Part shown: positions 16,288-24,555 of the stretch, piece after piece
Numbering within the stretch: the first letter of the stretch is position 1
How the letters are laid out: every line of letters begins with the position of its first letter
NCBI RefSeq assembly: GCF_029269745.1
Contig: NZ_JARJHT010000003.1
Span: 372,001-436,000, forward strand
From: Polluticoccus soli
GTDB lineage: Bacteria > Bacteroidota > Bacteroidia > Chitinophagales > Chitinophagaceae
DNA: 64,000 nucleotides
Reading direction: 5' to 3'
Translations under genes and position numbers: made by a program
The notes under the pieces: generated by a model
Told to the model about the DNA's origin: nothing
What the model saw: only the letters and a program-made list of their open reading frames with translations
The model's database searches: none

Positions 16288-17976
16288 ATGAAACAATTGT
16301 TTTTCCTGGTATTCCTGCTTGCTTTCTCGATGGCTGCTACGGCTCAGCATGAGCACCATATGCAACAACCGCCGAAGAAGGCTGCTCCTGCGCCGAAACC
16401 AGCCGCTACCAAAAAGCCTGCTAAAAAAGCGACTCCGGCTAAGGCCGCTACAACAAAGAAGCCTGCAAAAAAAGCGGCTGCCACAGCTCCCCAAAAAGCA
16501 GTCGCACCCAAAGCCACTCCAACGCAGCAACACGATCACAGCATGCATATGCAACCTGCAGCTAAACCTGCAACAGATCATAGTATGCACATGCAGCAAC
16601 CTGTGGATACCACACCAACACACGACCACAGTGAACACATGCACGCGGCCGACACTACCATGCAACACGACATGGAGGAGCACGACCACACTACGCACAA
16701 AGGTCATGAGATGAACATGGAAGCTGATTCGTCAATGCAACACGATATGGGCGGCATGCACGGCGATCACGACATGAGTAGCATGAGTCATGCCTACTCG
16801 CTCAACCTGCCTATGAACCGCAATGGCTCGGGTACCGGTTGGCTGCCCGACGAATCACCCATGTATGGTAAGATGTACCACACCAAGAAATGGATGTTCA
16901 TGTTGCATGGAAATGTTTTTGTGCGCTATGTAAAAACAGACCTGTTTGATAACGGTACCCGTGGCGATTCCAAATTTGATGCACCCAACTGGTTCATGGC
17001 AATGGGCCAGCGCAAAGTGGGCAAACGTGGCCTGTTCCACTTCAGTACTATGTTCTCGCTAGATGCACCGATAGTGGGTGGAGAAGGTTACCCGTTGTTA
17101 TTCCAGTCTGGTGAAACATGGAAAGGCAAACCGCTGATAGACCGACAGCACCCGCATGACCTATTCTCTGAACTGGCGGTGAGCTATGCACACGCCTTCA
17201 GCAAAAAAGTAGATGCCTTTGTGTACGTAGGTTATCCCGGAGAGCCTGCTTTGGGCTCTGTAGCCTTCATGCACCGCCCTTCTGCTATGCCCAACCCCGA
17301 TGCACCCATCAGCCACCACTGGAATGATGCTACACATATCACCTTTGGTGTAGCGACGCTGGGTGTACGTGTAGGCAAGTTCAAGCTCGAAGGATCTTCG
17401 TTCACCGGCCGCGAGCCGGATGAGGACAGATATAATTTTGATAAACCACGTTTCGATTCCTGGAGCGGAAGGCTGTCGTTCAACCCATCCAACAACTGGG
17501 CATTTCATGTAGGCCATGGCTTTGTAAAGGAGCCCGAGACAACACACCCCGGCCAGGACGTAAACCGTACCACCGCATCGGCTACTTATAGTAATGTAGT
17601 GCGAGGCAACCTGCTCAACGTTACTGCCCTATGGGGACTAAACAAAAAAACACAGCTCGACGGCGAGAATGCTGCCCTGCTCGAAGCATCGTACGCTGTC
17701 AACAGGTTGAATGTGTACACGCGTTATGAATGGATACAAAAATCTGCAGAAGAGTTAGGACTTGAAGAGCCCAACTTCGATCATCACGATATCTTCCCCG
17801 TCAATGCGCTCACGTTAGGTCTTGCTTACGACCTGTTCCATCTTGGCGTCATCCGCATAGCAGCAGGAACGCAAGCTTCGCTATATATAGCGCCTGAAAA
17901 ACTCGATCCTATTTATGGCAACAACCCTATGTCGGGACAGGTATACCTGAGATTGTACCCAACACTGATGAGATAA
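16288..17976 (+). CDS. His/Met-rich outer-membrane protein of the metal module
   Basis: A 562-residue protein. A signal peptide (MKQLFFLVFLLAFSMAATAQ) precedes a Lys/Ala/Pro-rich stretch (about 30-85, repeats of the type KKPAKKA). Next comes a run of His and Met clusters (about 85-180: HDHSMHMQ, TDHSMHMQ, HDHSEHMH, MQHDMGGMHGDHDM). This kind of segment binds Cu(I)/Cu(II). From about 185 to the end the sequence has the look of a beta-barrel, with family phrases such as GTGWLPDESPMYGKM, DRQHPHDLFSELA, PGEPALGSVAFMHRPSA and FTGREPDEDRYNFD, which I know from outer-membrane proteins in copper or silver resistance islands. It probably binds or exports metal at the outer membrane. Confidence 0.85.
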   Translation: MKQLFFLVFLLAFSMAATAQHEHHMQQPPKKAAPAPKPAATKKPAKKATPAKAATTKKPAKKAAATAPQKAVAPKATPTQQHDHSMHMQPAAKPATDHSMHMQQPVDTTPTHDHSEHMHAADTTMQHDMEEHDHTTHKGHEMNMEADSSMQHDMGGMHGDHDMSSMSHAYSLNLPMNRNGSGTGWLPDESPMYGKMYHTKKWMFMLHGNVFVRYVKTDLFDNGTRGDSKFDAPNWFMAMGQRKVGKRGLFHFSTMFSLDAPIVGGEGYPLLFQSGETWKGKPLIDRQHPHDLFSELAVSYAHAFSKKVDAFVYVGYPGEPALGSVAFMHRPSAMPNPDAPISHHWNDATHITFGVATLGVRVGKFKLEGSSFTGREPDEDRYNFDKPRFDSWSGRLSFNPSNNWAFHVGHGFVKEPETTHPGQDVNRTTASATYSNVVRGNLLNVTALWGLNKKTQLDGENAALLEASYAVNRLNVYTRYEWIQKSAEELGLEEPNFDHHDIFPVNALTLGLAYDLFHLGVIRIAAGTQASLYIAPEKLDPIYGNNPMSGQVYLRLYPTLMR

Positions 17977-17998
17977 TATACTAAACACTACTTCGTAG

Positions 17999-18027
17999 AA
18001 GCCGCAGCAATACTGCGGCTTTTTTTA
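17999..18027 (+). terminator. Rho-independent terminator of the metal operon
   Basis: Stem AGCCGCAG / CTGCGGCT with loop CAATA, followed by seven T. Confidence 0.88.
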
Positions 18028-18086
18028 TTGCCGCTCCATCGGCACGGGTTTTGGGCAATTATTTAAGCACTACTCAACCTATCACT

Positions 18087-18260
18087 ATGAAAAAAGAAGA
18101 GTTTGACAAACTGCCTGATTCCGAAAAACAGCACTATAACCATTGCACGAAATGCAACGTGTACTACGACACGCGCGACCATAAGCAGTCGCAAAAACAT
18201 GTGCACGGCATCAACAGCGATGAGTTTACTACGCAGGTAGTTGAAATGACTGAGCTATAA
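18087..18260 (+). CDS. Small Cys/His protein, possible zinc finger
   Basis: A 57-residue protein, MKKEEFDKLPDSEKQHYNHC then TKC and a DHKQSQKHVHG tail. C20 and C23 with later His residues give a C2H2-like spacing, so a small zinc finger is possible. The family is not recognised. ATG 18087 is preferred over an in-frame start 36 bases upstream that lacks any supporting signal. It lies directly after a terminator and convergent to a receiver-domain gene. Confidence 0.6.
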   Translation: MKKEEFDKLPDSEKQHYNHCTKCNVYYDTRDHKQSQKHVHGINSDEFTTQVVEMTEL

Positions 18261-18270
18261 AAGAGATGCC

Positions 18271-18660
18271 TTATAGCATTTGCAACCTTTCAGCGCTCAC
18301 CGGCTTTTCCATAAAGGTGATAACATAAGGATCTGCCATCGCCTTGTCTATATCTTTCTGGTTGATGGTAGAACTAAGCACTACTATCGATTGCTGCCTT
18401 ATCATCTCCGGCAGCTCCCGGTAATGTTCCAGGAATTCGAACCCAGTCATTCCGGGCATATTAATATCAAGGAAGATGATGTCCGGTAAGCTCTCCTCAT
18501 TCTTGATGACGCCAAGATAATCGAGCGCCAGCTGCGCCGACGGCATCGTGAGGATGTGCTCTGCAAAATAGGTTTGCCTGATCATCTTCTCCGCAACAAA
18601 CCTGTCTATGTTACTGTCGTCAATGATCAAGACTCTCTCGTAGCGAAAGATATTATTCAT
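18271..18660 (-). CDS. Stand-alone receiver domain (CheY-like)
   Basis: A 129-residue single-domain response regulator. The acidic pair is D14/D15 (VLIIDDSNID), the phospho-acceptor is D65 (IIFLDINMPGMTGFEFLEHY), the switch Ser is in VVLSS and the Lys in FMEKPVS. There is no output domain, so it acts through protein contacts or in a phosphorelay. No kinase gene is adjacent; the kinase at 4479-7055 is the kind that often lacks a linked partner, but no link can be shown. Confidence 0.88.
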   Translation of the reverse strand: MNNIFRYERVLIIDDSNIDRFVAEKMIRQTYFAEHILTMPSAQLALDYLGVIKNEESLPDIIFLDINMPGMTGFEFLEHYRELPEMIRQQSIVVLSSTINQKDIDKAMADPYVITFMEKPVSAERLQML

Positions 18661-18953
18661 AATGGTAAAGAACAGGAACGATGGTCGTACAGCAACAATA
18701 ATACGTAAATTTATTCATCCTTTATTTTACATAAGTAAACCAGGCCCCCAATCGAAAGTAAAAATGCCACCCTACACTTTGAAGACCCACGCTTTCACGG
18801 CCTTACAGTCGGTTCTAAGACGTATTTAAGAGATATGCATACGCGGAAGACCTCGTCAGTATAAGCCAGTTATAGATGGCTGAAACATTTCTGTTTTTTA
18901 ACCCTACCGCGCAATGCACGTCACTGCTATTTTCGCCGGCATAAAGCACGGCC

Positions 18954-19151
18954 ATGCACATTTACAAGATCACATTTCTAAAAAACCAGGTACTATCGGT
19001 CACGGAGGCCGAACCTGAAACACATTTCGACGGGAGTGTTTTTTACGAGCAGGCAAACGGGCAACTGATATTCGCCATCGTCAAGGCAAAATCAAAGGAA
19101 GCTGCAGAGGAGATCGCCAAAGAGATAGTTGACGGTATCGAAAAGTCATAG
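18954..19151 (+). CDS. Small protein, paralogue of the one at 56471-56683
   Basis: A 65-residue protein beginning MHIYKITFLKNQVLSVTE, with the later part NGQLIFAIVKAKSKEAAEEIAKEIV. It aligns over its whole length with the 70-residue protein at 56471-56683 (MAVFKVVFLKNEVLACHE and NGHLIYAMIPADSAREAHIKAMELV). The pattern is a beta strand ending in FLKN-x-VL, a second strand LI(F/Y)A and a C-terminal amphipathic helix. No named family is recognised. The existence of two diverged copies supports a real gene. Confidence 0.65.
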   Translation: MHIYKITFLKNQVLSVTEAEPETHFDGSVFYEQANGQLIFAIVKAKSKEAAEEIAKEIVDGIEKS

Positions 19152-19179
19152 CTGGTTTCACAGTGGATCATCAGCCACA

Positions 19180-19209
19180 AAAAAAAGACGCTGCCTTATG
19201 CAACGTCTC
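19180..19209 (-). terminator. Terminator of the secreted-protein gene at 19247
   Basis: On the minus strand, GACGTTGC / GCAGCGTC (one G-T pair) with loop ATAAG is followed by a long T run. Confidence 0.75.
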
Positions 19210-19246
19210 TCTGTATGGTCTACAGTGGGATGCATGGAGCATACCC

Positions 19247-19621
19247 TTACTCTTTAACATATTTACCTATGGCGATTATGTTGTCTTTTTCATCATACAC
19301 TGCATAGCTGTACACACCCTTCGCCAGCTGCGGAATATCCACATCAATAGCTGGTTGCCCATTCACCGTTGCTGCCGCACCTGAGGTGTATATATATTTT
19401 CCCATTACGTCGCGCATTTCCACCACGAGGTTTTTCTGCGCAAATGGATTATTATTTGTTTCTATAAGTTTAATACCCATATTAGGCCGGTTGGAAACTA
19501 CTCCTGTAGCATTATCTGCGGGTATTTCGTTATTTGTCAGCTTGTTTTCGGCGAAAGCATTGGTATAACCTGCTATTATCACACACATGCCTGCTACCAG
19601 GCCCTTCATCACTTTTTTCAT
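19247..19621 (-). CDS. Small secreted protein resembling a lone sorting-domain fold
   Basis: A 124-residue protein with signal peptide MKKVMKGLVAGMCVIIAGYTNAFA. The mature part (IKLIETNNNPFAQKNLVVEMRDVMGKYIYTSG ... LAKGVYSYAVYDEKDNIIAIGKYVKE) has the strand pattern of a T9SS type A C-terminal domain, with no other domain in front of it. It may be a free CTD-like protein or a small envelope protein. It stands alone with its own terminator. Confidence 0.65.
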   Translation of the reverse strand: MKKVMKGLVAGMCVIIAGYTNAFAENKLTNNEIPADNATGVVSNRPNMGIKLIETNNNPFAQKNLVVEMRDVMGKYIYTSGAAATVNGQPAIDVDIPQLAKGVYSYAVYDEKDNIIAIGKYVKE

Positions 19622-19875
19622 AAATCACTATTTATAGGAAACGATTCACTACTATACTTATAAAACCGTGCCAGCGAGAGACATTACACATAAACACATT
19701 TAACAATATGTAAATTTTATTATATCGGCCTTAATTTTTCAGTAGAAATACGGTTGCTGTGCAGCTGACAGTGGTCGATTTTTGTATTCTAAATGATAGC
19801 AAAAATTAATAGAAAAGCAACTATCTAATTCATTGTATTTATTACCACTACAGGTTATTTTGTGTACGCTGTATT

Positions 19876-20562
19876 ATGACTATCAATATGATGACTGCAC
19901 TGGACGACAGGATATGCGCCGCAGTAAACAACATTAAGACAACCGCCAACGAATACCCGGGCGTCGTGATCATACAAAACCTGGCTACCCAACGGTTGCT
20001 ATATATGTCCGACAGGGGCCTGAACATCCTGGGTGCGAACTGGGAGGACATGGCAAAACTCACTCTCGAGGAGTATTACATTCGTTTCTTCAATATCGAA
20101 GACCTGAACGACTATGCACCCAAGGTTTTTGAATACCTGGAAAAGAACTCGCCCGACGATTCAGTCACCTTCTTTCAGCAGGTAAGGTCAAAAGATGGTA
20201 ATTTCAGGTGGTACAATACATCCATCAAAATACTAATGCAGGATGATGAAGGCCGTCCCCTGCTCACCATCGTATTCGCCGTCCCCATCGATCCGCTGGA
20301 AAGTGTAAAACATAAAGTCGACCGCCTGCTGGAAGAGAATACCTTCCTGCGCGACAACTACCAGAAATTCTCCAAGCTGGGCGACCGTGAAAAAGGCGTG
20401 TTGAAAGCGTTGGCCCTGGGTAAAAGCAGCCAGGAGATATCTGCAGAATTGTTCATGTCTGTAGCCACTGCCGATACCCACCGCCGCAACATAAAACGCA
20501 AGCTGGGTACACAGTCGCTATACGAGCTGCAGCAGTTCGCGCGTGCATTCGATTTAATCTAA
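19876..20562 (+). CDS. PAS-LuxR transcriptional regulator
   Basis: A 228-residue protein. Residues 20-135 form a PAS-like domain (GVVIIQNLATQRLLYMSDRGLNILG ... FFQQVRSKDGNFRWYNTSIKILMQDDEGRPLLTI). A short coiled linker leads to a LuxR/GerE helix-turn-helix at about 165-225 (LGDREKGVLKALALGKSSQEISAELFMSVATADTHRRNIKRKLG). There is no receiver domain, so the PAS part probably senses a small molecule or redox state. It stands alone. ATG 19876 is the first of three closely spaced Met codons. Confidence 0.85.
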   Translation: MTINMMTALDDRICAAVNNIKTTANEYPGVVIIQNLATQRLLYMSDRGLNILGANWEDMAKLTLEEYYIRFFNIEDLNDYAPKVFEYLEKNSPDDSVTFFQQVRSKDGNFRWYNTSIKILMQDDEGRPLLTIVFAVPIDPLESVKHKVDRLLEENTFLRDNYQKFSKLGDREKGVLKALALGKSSQEISAELFMSVATADTHRRNIKRKLGTQSLYELQQFARAFDLI

Positions 20563-20601
20563 TATTAATCCAAATTATTCCAAAATACCCAGTTCTGAGT
20601 A

Positions 20602-20633
20602 TTGTCGGGCTTCCTACTGTTTTGTTAATTTTG
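20602..20633 (+). promoter_or_regulatory. Bacteroidota-type promoter
   Basis: TTG at 20602-20604 and a perfect TAATTTTG at 20626-20633 are 21 bases apart. The next start codon is at 20759, which leaves a leader of about 120 bases; no riboswitch-like fold was recognised in it. Confidence 0.6.
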
Positions 20634-20758
20634 CAGAGATTCCTTTATCAATCATCGAAAGCTATGCAAAACTGCTCCTAAACGGGAGAAGCCAGGCTAT
20701 TGCCCCTATATAACTAAGATCACGACCCGGTACGAAACAAACCACAACACGTATACCT

Positions 20759-21313
20759 ATGTACACATTTACGAACAAGTTCAGAAGCCTGCTGCTGGCA
20801 ATTGCAGTACTCACTTCACTGGTAGCCTTCCAGTCGTGCGAAAAAAAGGACCCGTGCGGCGAGAGCTGCGTAAACGGCTACTGTGCCGATGGTGACTGTG
20901 TTTGCCAGACAGGCTACAGCGGCAAATGGTGCGCTACTTATGTAGGTGGCGGTAGCAGCTCATCTTCAGGCGGCTCTACATCATCTTCTGGTGGCTCGTC
21001 TTCAGGAAGTTCTACATCTTCATCTGGCGGATCATCATCTTCTTCGTCAAGTTCATCTGGCGGTAGCTCTTACAAACTGACTTTCTGGTCAGATTTCCAG
21101 GGCAACCCGATCAGCGTATATGTTGACGGTTCTTATGCGGGCCAGATCACTCAATACTACAGCAGCACACCTTCTTGCGGCGCTACAGGCTGTGTTACTA
21201 AAACATACACAAGCCCACGTACTGTTTCTTACTCAGCCGAAGACGGCACACAAACATGGAACAGTTCTGTAACAGTGAGTGCAAGCTGTAACACAATGTG
21301 TCTTCAGGACTAA
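20759..21313 (+). CDS. Lipoprotein with an EGF-like domain and a Ser/Gly linker
   Basis: A 184-residue lipoprotein. The signal peptide ends in the lipobox VAFQSC. Residues 32-60 are an EGF-like six-cysteine unit (CGESC, CADGDCVC, GYSGKWC), rare in bacteria but found in Bacteroidota surface proteins. Residues 63-104 are made almost only of Ser and Gly with one Thr per block, a flexible linker. The C-terminal 80 residues (LTFWSDFQGNPISVYVDG ... CNTMC) carry four further Cys, probably two disulfides. It should sit on the outer membrane; the ligand is unknown. Confidence 0.8.
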   Translation: MYTFTNKFRSLLLAIAVLTSLVAFQSCEKKDPCGESCVNGYCADGDCVCQTGYSGKWCATYVGGGSSSSSGGSTSSSGGSSSGSSTSSSGGSSSSSSSSSGGSSYKLTFWSDFQGNPISVYVDGSYAGQITQYYSSTPSCGATGCVTKTYTSPRTVSYSAEDGTQTWNSSVTVSASCNTMCLQD

Positions 21314-21353
21314 TAAGACCAATAATAGCTTTTGTGTAAATGAATCTTGAAGT

Positions 21354-22406
21354 ATGTATTCAGCTATAAGTTTATTTATTGCTAAACGCAACATCCGCTG
21401 GCTCTCATTACTGCTGGCGGATGTTGCGCTTATATGGGGCGCCTTTGCCTTGTACAGTTACAACACCTGGTACCAGAATTTCATTGGCAACGAAGCCCGT
21501 TTGGCGCTCGGTGCCATTGCCGCGTTCTATACCATCGTGTCTATCATCAACACCATCAGCCGTCGCGATGATGAAACTGCTACCTCACCGGGGCAGATCT
21601 TTTTCTCGTCGCTGGCGCAGCTGGCCGACAGCATAAGCAACACCGGCCAATTCACCATACCGCGGTTTGTTTCGCAGCAGCGGAAAACACAGTTCCTGTT
21701 CCTGGTTGTGAAGTTGTTCTTCATCCCCATCATGGTGCAGTTTACCGTGGGCAACAGCATAGACATGGCGCGCGAAATAGAACGTGTGGTGAAGACCGGC
21801 ATGGACCGTACGTTTTTCATGTGGTTCAACAACATCGCCTTTCCGCTGGCGCTTACCGGTTTCTTTTTGCTCGATACCGCGCTGTTTACATTCGGCTACC
21901 TGTTCGAGTCGCGCAGACTGGGCAATAAGATACGTTCTGTAGAACCTACCTGGAGTGGCTGGTTAGTAGCACTTATTTGCTATCCTCCATTCAACCAGGT
22001 GCTGAGCGAAGTAGCCCCGCAATACACCAACATGTATGCATGGTTCGATGGGTCTACGGGTGCCACTTTCGTGCTGCGCCTTGCTGTCGTTTCGCTCATC
22101 GGCATCTATGCATGGGCATCGGTATCGTTGGGCACGCGCTGCAGCAACCTCACCAACCGCGGCATTGTAACCGGCGGCGCTTATCGCTTCGTTAGGCACC
22201 CGGCATATATAGCCAAAGTAACGGCCTGGTGGTTGACACTGATCCCAATACTGCCCGGCAATCCGTGGGCTATTTCAGGTATGGCAGTATGGACGGTAGT
22301 GTACTACCTGCGCGCCATAACAGAAGAACGTCACCTGCTGGCAGACCCCGAGTATGCCGACTATTGCGAGAAAGTAAAATGGCGCTTTATACCGGGCGTT
22401 ATCTAG
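21354..22406 (+). CDS. Membrane methyltransferase-like protein (ICMT/PEMT fold)
   Basis: A 350-residue polytopic membrane protein with about eight helices. The C-terminal third has the isoprenylcysteine methyltransferase/phospholipid methyltransferase signature: GGAYRFVRHPAYIAK, then RAITEERHLLADPEYADYCEKV. Such proteins use SAM to methylate lipids or lipid-linked groups; the bacterial substrate is usually not known. The N-terminal 200 residues are longer than in typical ICMT-like proteins. It follows the EGF-like lipoprotein gene after 40 bases and may be co-transcribed. Confidence 0.75.
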   Translation: MYSAISLFIAKRNIRWLSLLLADVALIWGAFALYSYNTWYQNFIGNEARLALGAIAAFYTIVSIINTISRRDDETATSPGQIFFSSLAQLADSISNTGQFTIPRFVSQQRKTQFLFLVVKLFFIPIMVQFTVGNSIDMAREIERVVKTGMDRTFFMWFNNIAFPLALTGFFLLDTALFTFGYLFESRRLGNKIRSVEPTWSGWLVALICYPPFNQVLSEVAPQYTNMYAWFDGSTGATFVLRLAVVSLIGIYAWASVSLGTRCSNLTNRGIVTGGAYRFVRHPAYIAKVTAWWLTLIPILPGNPWAISGMAVWTVVYYLRAITEERHLLADPEYADYCEKVKWRFIPGVI

Positions 22407-22516
22407 TAGTGATACGTAAAAAGATCACGTACAACTACGCTGTTCTAACCTAACATCCTGTCAGACATTTGTAGAAACAGATCATTAATTATTCAGAACG
22501 AAAAAACGGACATTAT

Positions 22517-23086
22517 ATGAAAAAACTCAGCTTAACATGGCCATTGGCACTGCTCTTTATCCTTACCTCTTTTTTAAGCGCCTGCTCTAAAGACGAAGAC
22601 GATCCTGAACCAACACCAACTAACACTACCAAATATTGGGAGATGGGCGTTGAAGGCGGAAACTTCTCTATCAACACCAAAGACCTGGTACTGTACGACG
22701 ATGGTGTAAGCGTGAACTACAACAACTATTACGTGATGCAGACATCACTGCCTACATCAGACTTTGAATACTATGGCCTGGCAATACTCGTACCTAACGA
22801 CCCATCGCTATACAGTGTCGACGTGTCTGGCGTAAGCGCTATCGTGAGCCATGCAGGCGGCGAAACAGGCAATGTGTACACTTCGGGAAAATATGTTGAC
22901 CAGATAGAGCTGAAAGGCGAGACCTACCTGCGCTACAAACTAGAGATGCGCGACCAGCTGTTGAGTGCAGATGCCAACACCTTCCACAACGTAGTGACGT
23001 CAATGACAGTAAAGTACACGAATAAATCTACAGGCGCCCTGGTAAACTCGCGCAATGTAAAAGTTGAAGTATACGTAAGAGATTAA
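22517..23086 (+). CDS. Lipoprotein of unknown function
   Basis: A 189-residue lipoprotein with signal peptide MKKLSLTWPLALLFILTSFL and lipobox LSAC, followed by an acidic linker (SKDEDDPEPTPTN). The remainder is rich in Tyr, Asn and Val (YWEMGVEGGNFSINTKDLVLYDDG) and looks like an all-beta domain. No family is recognised. It is followed after 23 bases by another secreted-protein gene, with a shared terminator at 23700. Confidence 0.75.
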   Translation: MKKLSLTWPLALLFILTSFLSACSKDEDDPEPTPTNTTKYWEMGVEGGNFSINTKDLVLYDDGVSVNYNNYYVMQTSLPTSDFEYYGLAILVPNDPSLYSVDVSGVSAIVSHAGGETGNVYTSGKYVDQIELKGETYLRYKLEMRDQLLSADANTFHNVVTSMTVKYTNKSTGALVNSRNVKVEVYVRD

Positions 23087-23109
23087 TCAACCAACACAGC
23101 ATTCAATTT

Positions 23110-23679
23110 ATGAAACAGATATTCTTCCTGCTTACACTGATGATGCCTTTCGTGATGAAAGCGCAAACACTGAAACCGGGTTATTACAAATCACAAGACG
23201 GCTACATTACCGTAACTGTGAACCAAGAAGGTGATGCGATCAACATGAAAGACCAGGCTGGCGACCACGTATATCGCAACGAAGGTGGCACATACCGCAA
23301 CACCAACCCGAAGTATTCAAACTTCACGATCAATGTTGTGGATGCTGATCACTTCCAAAGTCTGAAGAACGGTGCCGGTGCTCACACCTGGACCTACTCT
23401 GGCAAAGCGCCTAGCGCCGAAGACTTTGTAAAAGACGAAGAGAACGAAGAAGACTGCGAAATGGCCCAGCGGTACATGGAACTGGCGCAGAAAGGTGGCG
23501 ATGATACGCAGGTAAACACCTTTTGCGGCGCAGCTGCACTCATGAAATGCAACATGAATGCGGAAGGCTTTGCAGAATACGCACGACAAACAATTGCCTC
23601 GTTGAAACAGATACTTGTGAACCCCGGCGTTAACCCATGCACAGATGTATTTACAGCTGCGCAATGGAGCGCTAATTAG
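23110..23679 (+). CDS. Secreted protein of unknown function
   Basis: A 189-residue protein with signal peptide MKQIFFLLTLMMPFVMKAQ. The first half (LKPGYYKSQDGYITVTVNQEGDAINM) resembles a small beta domain; the second half is helical with an acidic stretch (VKDEENEEDCEMAQ) and four Cys. No family is recognised. It probably forms an operon with the lipoprotein gene before it. Confidence 0.75.
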   Translation: MKQIFFLLTLMMPFVMKAQTLKPGYYKSQDGYITVTVNQEGDAINMKDQAGDHVYRNEGGTYRNTNPKYSNFTINVVDADHFQSLKNGAGAHTWTYSGKAPSAEDFVKDEENEEDCEMAQRYMELAQKGGDDTQVNTFCGAAALMKCNMNAEGFAEYARQTIASLKQILVNPGVNPCTDVFTAAQWSAN

Positions 23680-23699
23680 CCAATAAGTGGTTTGATTTG

Positions 23700-23729
23700 A
23701 CTCCCGCCTTCGTGGCGGGAGTTTTTTTA
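23700..23729 (+). terminator. Rho-independent terminator
   Basis: Stem ACTCCCGCC / GGCGGGAGT with a TTCG-type tetraloop region and seven T. Confidence 0.9.
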
Positions 23730-23764
23730 TACAGGAAAGCCGCGCGTATCGTAGCTTTGCAGCC

Positions 23765-24418
23765 ATGAGAGCCGTTTTCACACTACTGATCACACTATGT
23801 TCATTCGCAGGCTACAGCCAGAAATTCATGTTGGGTGTGCAGGGGGGAATGCTATACAACACCGCTCCGATCGGGTCGTCTGAATACTTCACCAGTTTTG
23901 AGAGCAAACCGCAAATGATAGTTGGCGGCAAACTAGGTATAGACACGCGCAAAATACAGCTGGGAGTTGGCTGTAATGTAAGCGGCGTAGATTATATACG
24001 AGAAGAAACGATTCCCGCAGTTTTTAGCATTCCAGCCATTATTGAATACAGATACTCTTCACCAGTTATCAACCCATACTTGTTCCTAAACATCAAAAAG
24101 AATCTTGTTCGATCTTTCTTATACTTTGGCATTAACGCGGGTTTCGCACGTTTCAATTCCGGCAAAGACGAAGTTTACGCCGCTGGTGTCCCATTCGACT
24201 ATGCCGGAGTTAATGGCACCATACCATCTGCTGGGCTACAGGCAGGTGCTCGCATAAAACTGATGGACGGCATGGGCATTTCAGCCGAGGCGGCGATGCG
24301 CTATACATCCGCCGCTCCCGGAATGCATGTACATAAGCCAGATTATTCGGGGCTGGAAAATTACAAAGGTGGTATTTTCTCCTTCCCGCTTACTCTGGGT
24401 GTTGATTATATTTTCTAA
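23765..24418 (+). CDS. Outer-membrane beta-barrel protein
   Basis: A 217-residue protein with signal peptide MRAVFTLLITLCSFAGYSQ and the alternating pattern of a small barrel of about eight strands. It ends with a C-terminal aromatic residue (FPLTLGVDYIF), as expected for Bam-dependent insertion. Several Bacteroidota barrels share the first-strand form FMLGVQGGMLYN. TAGCTTTG at 23752-23759 is a perfect -7 element only five bases before the ATG, so the message is probably leaderless. Confidence 0.8.
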   Translation: MRAVFTLLITLCSFAGYSQKFMLGVQGGMLYNTAPIGSSEYFTSFESKPQMIVGGKLGIDTRKIQLGVGCNVSGVDYIREETIPAVFSIPAIIEYRYSSPVINPYLFLNIKKNLVRSFLYFGINAGFARFNSGKDEVYAAGVPFDYAGVNGTIPSAGLQAGARIKLMDGMGISAEAAMRYTSAAPGMHVHKPDYSGLENYKGGIFSFPLTLGVDYIF

Positions 24419-24440
24419 ACTGTTTCATTAAACATATTCA

Positions 24441-24467
24441 AATGCCGGGCAAAGCCCGGCATTTTTT
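24441..24467 (+). terminator. Rho-independent terminator
   Basis: Stem AATGCCGGGC / GCCCGGCATT with loop AAA, followed by T. The same stem sequence is used at 26208 and, with changes, at 57930. Confidence 0.88.
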
Positions 24468-24499
24468 ATTCTAAGAAACCATCCAAACGCCCACGGGGC

Positions 24500-24530
24500 T
24501 TGATTTTCCTCCGCCCGCAGATTATCTTTA
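24500..24530 (+). promoter_or_regulatory. Bacteroidota-type promoter of the DUF2167 operon
   Basis: TTG at 24500-24502 and TATCTTTA at 24523-24530 are 20 bases apart, and the DUF2167 start codon follows 25 bases later. Confidence 0.5.
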
Positions 24531-24555
24531 GCCTTTTCACTAAAACCAAATCAAT

